Source: Gonium pectorale
Taxonomy: Eukaryota > Chlorophyta > Chlorophyceae > Chlamydomonadales > Volvocaceae
Assembly (NCBI GenBank): GCA_001584585.1
Contig: LSYV01000003.1
Coordinates: 4,272,024 to 4,336,023 of the forward strand
DNA: 64,000 nt
Direction: 5' to 3'
Shown here: in pieces, positions 59,041 through 64,000 of the stretch
Numbering within the stretch: position 1 is the first letter of the stretch
Layout: each line of letters starts with the position of its first letter
Translations under genes and position numbers: made by a program
The notes under the pieces: model-generated
Databases searched by the model: none
What the model was told of the DNA's origin: nothing
Seen by the model: the letters and a program-made list of their open reading frames with translations, nothing else

Positions 59041-59684
59041 TCCTCCTTCGGCGTTCCCTCGCCCCTCCTTCGCGTCAGATAGCCATTTGACAGGTGCTCT
59101 GTCGGCTTCTCATCCTTTCAGAGAACCCGCCTTTGCCTATATCCTGCCATGTCGAGCAACTGAGGAATGGAGGCGAACGCCAGAAAAGCTGCAGCCATGA
59201 AGACGTTGCAGCTGCCTTAAAGCAGAACAAACAAGGCCGCTGGTCCCATTCGTGGGGCTTAGTCCGGGCTATGTGTGCATGTGTCGCTTGTGCTTGTGCC
59301 TGTGGCAGAGTGGGTTCCTCATGGTGTGCATGGTACGTCGTACGGTACGGCGGTGACAGTGGCGCCTTGCACCTGCCCCTCATGCGCCTCGCAGGCCCGC
59401 TCGTGAACCCGTACAAGGCGCATGGGGCATGCTTGGCAGGACATGGAAGGACTGCCGCGGAAGAATAAGGGTCACGAAACGCTTCATGAAATGTGTGGCA
59501 GTGGGCGGTCCCCGGCACTTGTCCCCGGGGTCCCCTATGCCGGCCTTCTGATACCCCGCACACTTACTTGCATCTCGAATCAGAGCGCTCACGGAGGCTC
59601 GTACATCCAATTTAGAACGCTCCCTGAGGATCACAGCTGGTTGTGTTCCAGTTGGCCTCTGAGCATGAGTACGGCCCAGCTACC
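59041..59684. other. Upstream flank of the DENN gene
   Basis: Presumed 5' UTR and promoter of the minus-strand DENN gene, running up to a duplicated block. No coding support on either strand. Confidence 0.4.
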
Positions 59685-59927
59685 GGCCGCACATGTAAAG
59701 GCGCACGGGTTTCCCTCCTGGCCTTGCGTAGTTTTCGGTGACTGAATGAGCCGCACCAACAACAAGGACCTGGAAAAGCTTTGGATGGCAGATGAGCAAG
59801 CTTGGATGAACAGCATGAACTATGGCCGCGGTCAACCCGAGGGGGGCCAGGGCCAGGGCCACCACCATCTTGCAGCACACCAACAGCAGCGCGGCAGCGG
59901 CCATGTCCGCCTTATGGCGGACAACTT
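59685..59927 (+). pseudogene. Truncated duplicate of the PPR-SMR gene head
   Basis: Almost identical to 61024-61264: it covers about 60 bases of 5' leader, the ATG (59746, equal to 61085) and the first 60 codons. I saw three differences: a T for C in ACATGTAAAGG, a synonymous GAC/GAT, and a change near the end (CATGTCCGCC versus CATCAGCC) that adds two bases and shifts the frame. After 59927 similarity stops and the frame ends at 60015. It could still be transcribed because the leader is copied too, but the product would be an 89-residue fragment without any PPR motif. Confidence 0.9.
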
Positions 59928-61084
59928 CAGCCATCATGTGCCGCCCGACTGCGGCACTCTGGGCGGCTCTCTCCATGCAAAGGCTCAACCACCCTGCTCT
60001 GTTGCATCTGGCTAAAACCTGCTTCATTAGCCAAACTCTTCGTCTACATTTAACTGCACCTCATCAAAAGCCAGAAGAAGTGGACCGCCAGGCCTATCAG
60101 TCATATGGTGCACGAGGACGTTCATGACCGCAAACCTGGTGCCGCCGACAAAGGCCAATCGTATGATTGGCCTTTGTCGGCGCTCCCCCGGGCCGCATGG
60201 TGGTATCAGCGCAGCGGATGGCACTCGGTGCAATTCTAGTAAGTGAAACTGGCTCGAGTTGCGATGAGAAGCAGCATCTCAGCAGGCCTCATTCACCGTT
60301 TCCTTACCCCGGCTGTGCCATTTTCAGTCACCCAGGGTTGCCCTAAGCAAACACGCGCCAAATACTCACAGCCATCGAAGGCATGTCGTTGTCAAAGCAG
60401 CGCACGCACGCACGCGCACACGCATAAGATGCACGACTGCCGGAACACATGGCGTGTCCGACGCCGCCCAATGCAGCTGTGCAGACCAGTGCCGTCCAGT
60501 GCGGACCTGCCCGAACTGTCCCGCGCTGGTGCAACCGTCCCCTGGGTCGGCGCCATGGCGAGAGGCACTTCGTCAGCCGGGCGGTTCAACTGGCAGCTGC
60601 ACTCATGTGGTTCCGTCCAGATCCACATTCACGCCAATGGGGCCGGGCGCCTGCAGGCTTACGGTTGCCAGCACAGCACAGGCGCGTTTCCGTAGTAGGC
60701 CTCAAGAGTGATGGATGGCTTGGGGTTAGACTTGCTACGGATATTCTTACAGACAGAAGCACACTTGGCCTCTGGCCGAAACTTACTGTAATCATCTCGC
60801 TGCCGGCAACGTCTCCTCATCGATTGCCAAGGGCGGCTTTGCATACCAGCCGGGGATCCAGTTCAACCCTTGCACGCCCCGGCGCACAAGGTATCGCGCC
60901 GAGGCAGGGTGACCAATATTGTCCGTACAGCGCTCGTAGCGTTGGCTCCTTTTCTCCCTTTTCCAGCAGATGCGGCCCTAGAAGTCCGATATCGTCTTCC
61001 CTAGCGCTCACAGCTATAAAATAGGCCGCACATGCAAAGGCGCACGGGTTTCCCTCCTGGCCTTGCGTAGTTTTCGGTGACTGA
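59928..61084. other. Spacer between the duplicate and the PPR-SMR gene
   Basis: Non-duplicated DNA that separates the two copies. It contains a perfect hairpin at 60143-60182 and the presumed promoter of the PPR-SMR gene; 61024-61084 is the leader shared with the duplicate. No coding support. Confidence 0.45.
60143..60182. repeat. Perfect 18-bp stem, 4-base loop hairpin
   Basis: CGCCGACAAAGGCCAATC, loop GTAT, GATTGGCCTTTGTCGGCG. No T-run follows. The arms contain CCAAT/ATTGG. It may be a fold-back element, a protein-binding palindrome or a small RNA precursor; it is too short for a usual miRNA precursor. Confidence 0.95.
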
Positions 61085-64000
61085 ATGAGCCGCACCAACA
61101 ACAAGGATCTGGAAAAGCTTTGGATGGCAGATGAGCAAGCTTGGATGAACAGCATGAACTATGGCCGCGGTCAACCCGAGGGGGGCCAGGGCCAGGGCCA
61201 CCACCATCTTGCAGCACACCAACAGCAGCGCGGCAGCGGCCATCAGCCTTATGGCGGACAACTTCCGTCCGGGATGCCTGCGGTCGGCTGGGGCGGGCAG
61301 GCAATCCAGGAGCCCTCGGGTTACAGAGTTCCCTGGTTCGGACGGAGTCGCTCCAAGTACGGGGGCGGCAAATATGGCAAGCGCGGCGAGGGCGGGCTGC
61401 CCGGTGGCCAGGGCCGCTTCGGCGGGCCCGGCGGTGCTGGGCCTTCTGCCAGAGGGGGCGAAGACGCTCTGTCTGTTGAGGAAATGGCCGTGATCATCCA
61501 GAAGCTGCAGCCCAACGAGCCCCTGCCGGAGGTCATTTACCGCGCTCTGCACCACGTGGACAGCCGCGCAGTCGCCCTTCTGCTGAAGGACCTTAGCCGG
61601 TTGGGCAAGGACCGACGCGCAATGGAGCTGTTCGACTGGTTGCGTTCGGCGAACGAGCGCAGCCCGCTGAGGTCGCTCTGCGATGTCTACAGTTACACGG
61701 CTACGATATCCCTCTGCATTCATGGACAAGACGTCGATCGGGCGCTGGAGCTTATGCAGGAAATGCGCTCCCGGAACATTGAGCGGAATGTCCACACTTA
61801 CACGGCGCTCATGGTGAGGGGCCAATTCCGACTGGCTGTTGGGCATCTGCATGGGTATGATTCTGACTTGCCCCGTCGCCGCAGAACGTCTGCATCAAGT
61901 GCGGCAAGCTGGCGCTTGCCCTGGACATTTATAACTCCATGCGCGCGGCCAACTGCATGCCCAACGTCGTCACCTACAACACGCTCGTAGACGTCTACGG
62001 CAAGCTGGGGCAGTGGGAGCGGGCCATCAACGTGCTGGACATGATGCGCCACGAGGTGCGGGGGTTGGTTTTGCACTGAGAAGAGTCCCGCCTCCAGCTG
62101 GTTCCTGCATGGCCAGCGTGCCGTCGGTGATCATCACACCCGACGCATCCCCTTGAAAGTAGCCCCGTCCGAACACCTCTCCGCAGGGCGTCGAGCCGGT
62201 GCTCCGCACGTACAACACGCTGATCATCGCCTGCAACATGTGCAACCAGCCGCGTGAGGCGCTCGCCGTCTACCAGCGCCTGCTGGCGGACGGCTTCACG
62301 CCCAACTCCACCACCTATAACGCGCTTATTAGCGCGTACGGCAAGACCACCCAGCTGGGCAAGGCGCTGGAGGTGTACCAGGAAATGCTGCGGCAGAATA
62401 TGGACCGCAGCGTCATCACCTACAGCTCCCTCATCAGCGCCTGCGAGAAAGCGGGGCAATGGGAGACCGCACTGCGCATCTTTGCGGAGATGCAGCAGGA
62501 CAACTGCCTGCCGAACACCGTCACGTACAACTCGCTGGTGACGGCATGCGCGCAGGGTGAGGACTGTGACCGGTTGGGGTCCCATCAAAGCCCGTCGCGC
62601 TGCATCGTGTTGGAGGAGGCGCGCCCCTTGTACTCTCCCCTGCGCTTATCACGAGGCAGCAGGTTAAGCAAACTGCAGCGTGTGTCTTGCGTGCGCCCGG
62701 ATGTTTGACAGGTGTGGCACGGCAAGCTGCAGTTCTATCGCTTCAGCTTCCTCTCTTTCCCCAATGCTGTTGCCCCTTCCCGCGGTTGCTGCAGGCGGGC
62801 AGTGGGAGAAGGCCACTGAGGTGTTTGAGCAGATGAATGCCCACGGCTGTACGCCAGATGGTAGGTTGTTGTCTAGTGAGCTGTCATAATGCGTCTGGTT
62901 TAGCAGACCAGCATATAACTTAAGATTGAGGTTAAGAATTGGGACGAGCTGGCCACCACGCTTTTGAACTGCCAATCCCATGGCGTCGAGAGCTTGGGCT
63001 GGACGGCTGTCCAAGCGTGGAGATGTATGCTGAATGCGCTGCTTGGCCCTGCGCTCGTGATCCTGCGTACAACGCGCTACCCCGCAGTGGTGACCTACAC
63101 CGCCCTCATCAGTGCGTACGAGCGCGGCGGCCAGTGGCAGAAGGCCCTGCAGGCCTTCCACAAGATGTGCGTTCAGGGCTGCAAGCCGGATGCTATCGTC
63201 TACAACGCCATTATCGATACGCTGTGGGAGACGGGTATCATCTGGGCGCAGAGCAAGGCGCTACAGCTCTTCCTTAAGGCGGTGCAGCAGGGGCACTTTC
63301 GGCAGGAGCCTCTGGTGCGGCGCTCAGGGCGCGTCGAGGTCAACCTTCATGCCATGACGGCCGGCGTGGCCATGGTCTGCCTCTACTGCTGGCTGCTGGA
63401 GCTCAAGTGGGTAGCGGGCCTGTGTTTGGGCAGGGCTTGGGCCACAGGCTGCACGGGGCCAGCAAAGCACCCCCTCAAGCACCGACTGTTGGATTGACCA
63501 AGCCTGGGGGCATGGCGGGGATCATCTGCTTGTGCACAGTCGATCGGCCCACGGGTTGCAGGCTCGGCTGTGTATACTCCGTGCTTACGCCATGTCATGC
63601 CCAAGCCTTCCGTTGACGCCGGAACTTTTCCCGAGACCTGCACCGCGCACGTTCTGTTGTTATTCCATGTTGCCGCTGCTGTGCAGGCGCATTGCAACTG
63701 AGAAGGGACCGCAGCACCTGCCGCCGGTGCTGGCGATCGTCACGGACATGGGCAAGGCCAGCCGCGAGCAGGGGAACTGCATCGTAAAGGAGGCGGTGGC
63801 TGCCATGATGAGCTTCTGGGATGCGCCTTTCAGGTGGGCTCGTGGATTACACATCCCTGAGTCAGGGTTCACTGACGTTGAGCCGCTATCAGCCATTAAA
63901 CTGGAGCCCTTGACACGAGGCCGTAGCACGACTATCCGACTTGCTGTTATCGGCTATGCGTCGGCATTTGCATAGGATACATTCGTCAGTGAGCAGTGGG
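61085..64000 (+). CDS. PPR-SMR organelle RNA-binding protein (3' end outside window)
   Basis: Exons 61085-61813, 61885-62055, 62187-62556, 62795-62860, 63088-63406 and 63687-63833 join in frame and the last ends in phase 2 at a donor, so the gene continues past the edge. The head is Gly/Gln/His-rich (GRGQPEGGQGQGHHH) with GR/GK runs. A helical segment (LLKDLSRLGKDRRAMELFDW) leads into nine consecutive 35-residue PPR motifs, e.g. VVTYNTLVDVYGKLGQWERA and VVTYTALISAYERGGQWQKA. The C-terminal part (RVEVNLHAMTAGVAMVCLYC, then PPVLAIVTDMGKASREQGN) is an SMR domain as in GUN1/pTAC2-type proteins. Such proteins bind specific chloroplast or mitochondrial transcripts. The first 45 residues contain no clear transit peptide, which is odd; an additional upstream exon is possible. 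No named Chlamydomonas PPR gene can be assigned. Confidence 0.88.

Overview
This window is nuclear DNA from a green alga of the Chlamydomonas/Volvox group (Volvocales). The evidence is the very GC-rich coding sequence, many short GT-AG introns with strong CAG acceptors, TGTAA polyadenylation signals, long Ala/Gly/Pro/Gln runs inside proteins, CAG-repeat coding microsatellites, and the gene content (plastid Mg-chelatase, a DNAJB13-type radial spoke protein, organelle PPR-SMR and HslU proteins). I saw no rRNA, tRNA, CRISPR array, viral gene or complete transposon. Gene models were built by hand. For most genes every exon junction keeps the reading frame across all introns, which is the main support for the boundaries.

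Layout, left to right: a terminal exon of a small membrane protein (306-404, +); a SMYD-like SET-domain protein (1733-6432, +); about 3 kb without a convincing gene; a degenerate-looking protein kinase (9726-11182, -) with a perfect 26-bp inverted repeat in its activation-segment region; a repeat-bearing intergenic stretch; a compact kinase-fold gene (14437-15525, +); an orphan exon (17225-17456, -); Mediator subunit MED27 (17893-20808, -), divergent from magnesium chelatase CHLI2 (21312-26073, +); a DUF3353/CPP1-like plastid membrane protein (27785-29635, -); the HslU protease ATPase (30768-36076, -), divergent from a long Gln-rich eIF4E-binding, 4E-T-like protein (36461-41859, +); a coiled-coil protein (43349-45707, -), divergent from a DNAJB13/RSP16-type co-chaperone (46110-49098, +); the GPI mannosyltransferase subunit PIG-X (49852-51671, -); an 11-exon DENN-domain protein with a connecdenn-like clathrin/AP-2 tail (52214-59040, -); a truncated duplicate of the 5' end of the next gene; and a PPR-SMR protein (61085 to the right edge, +).

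The genes do not form an operon; this is an ordinary eukaryotic gene neighbourhood. Three close divergent pairs (MED27/CHLI2, HSLU/4E-T-like, coiled-coil/DNAJB13) may share promoters. Points most worth following up are the DENN protein with clathrin-box and DPF motifs, the 4E-T-like protein with eIF4E- and GYF-type ligand motifs and a one-base break, the PPR-SMR gene with a frameshifted head duplicate beside it, the hairpin in the kinase, and a dispersed ~40-bp element present three times.
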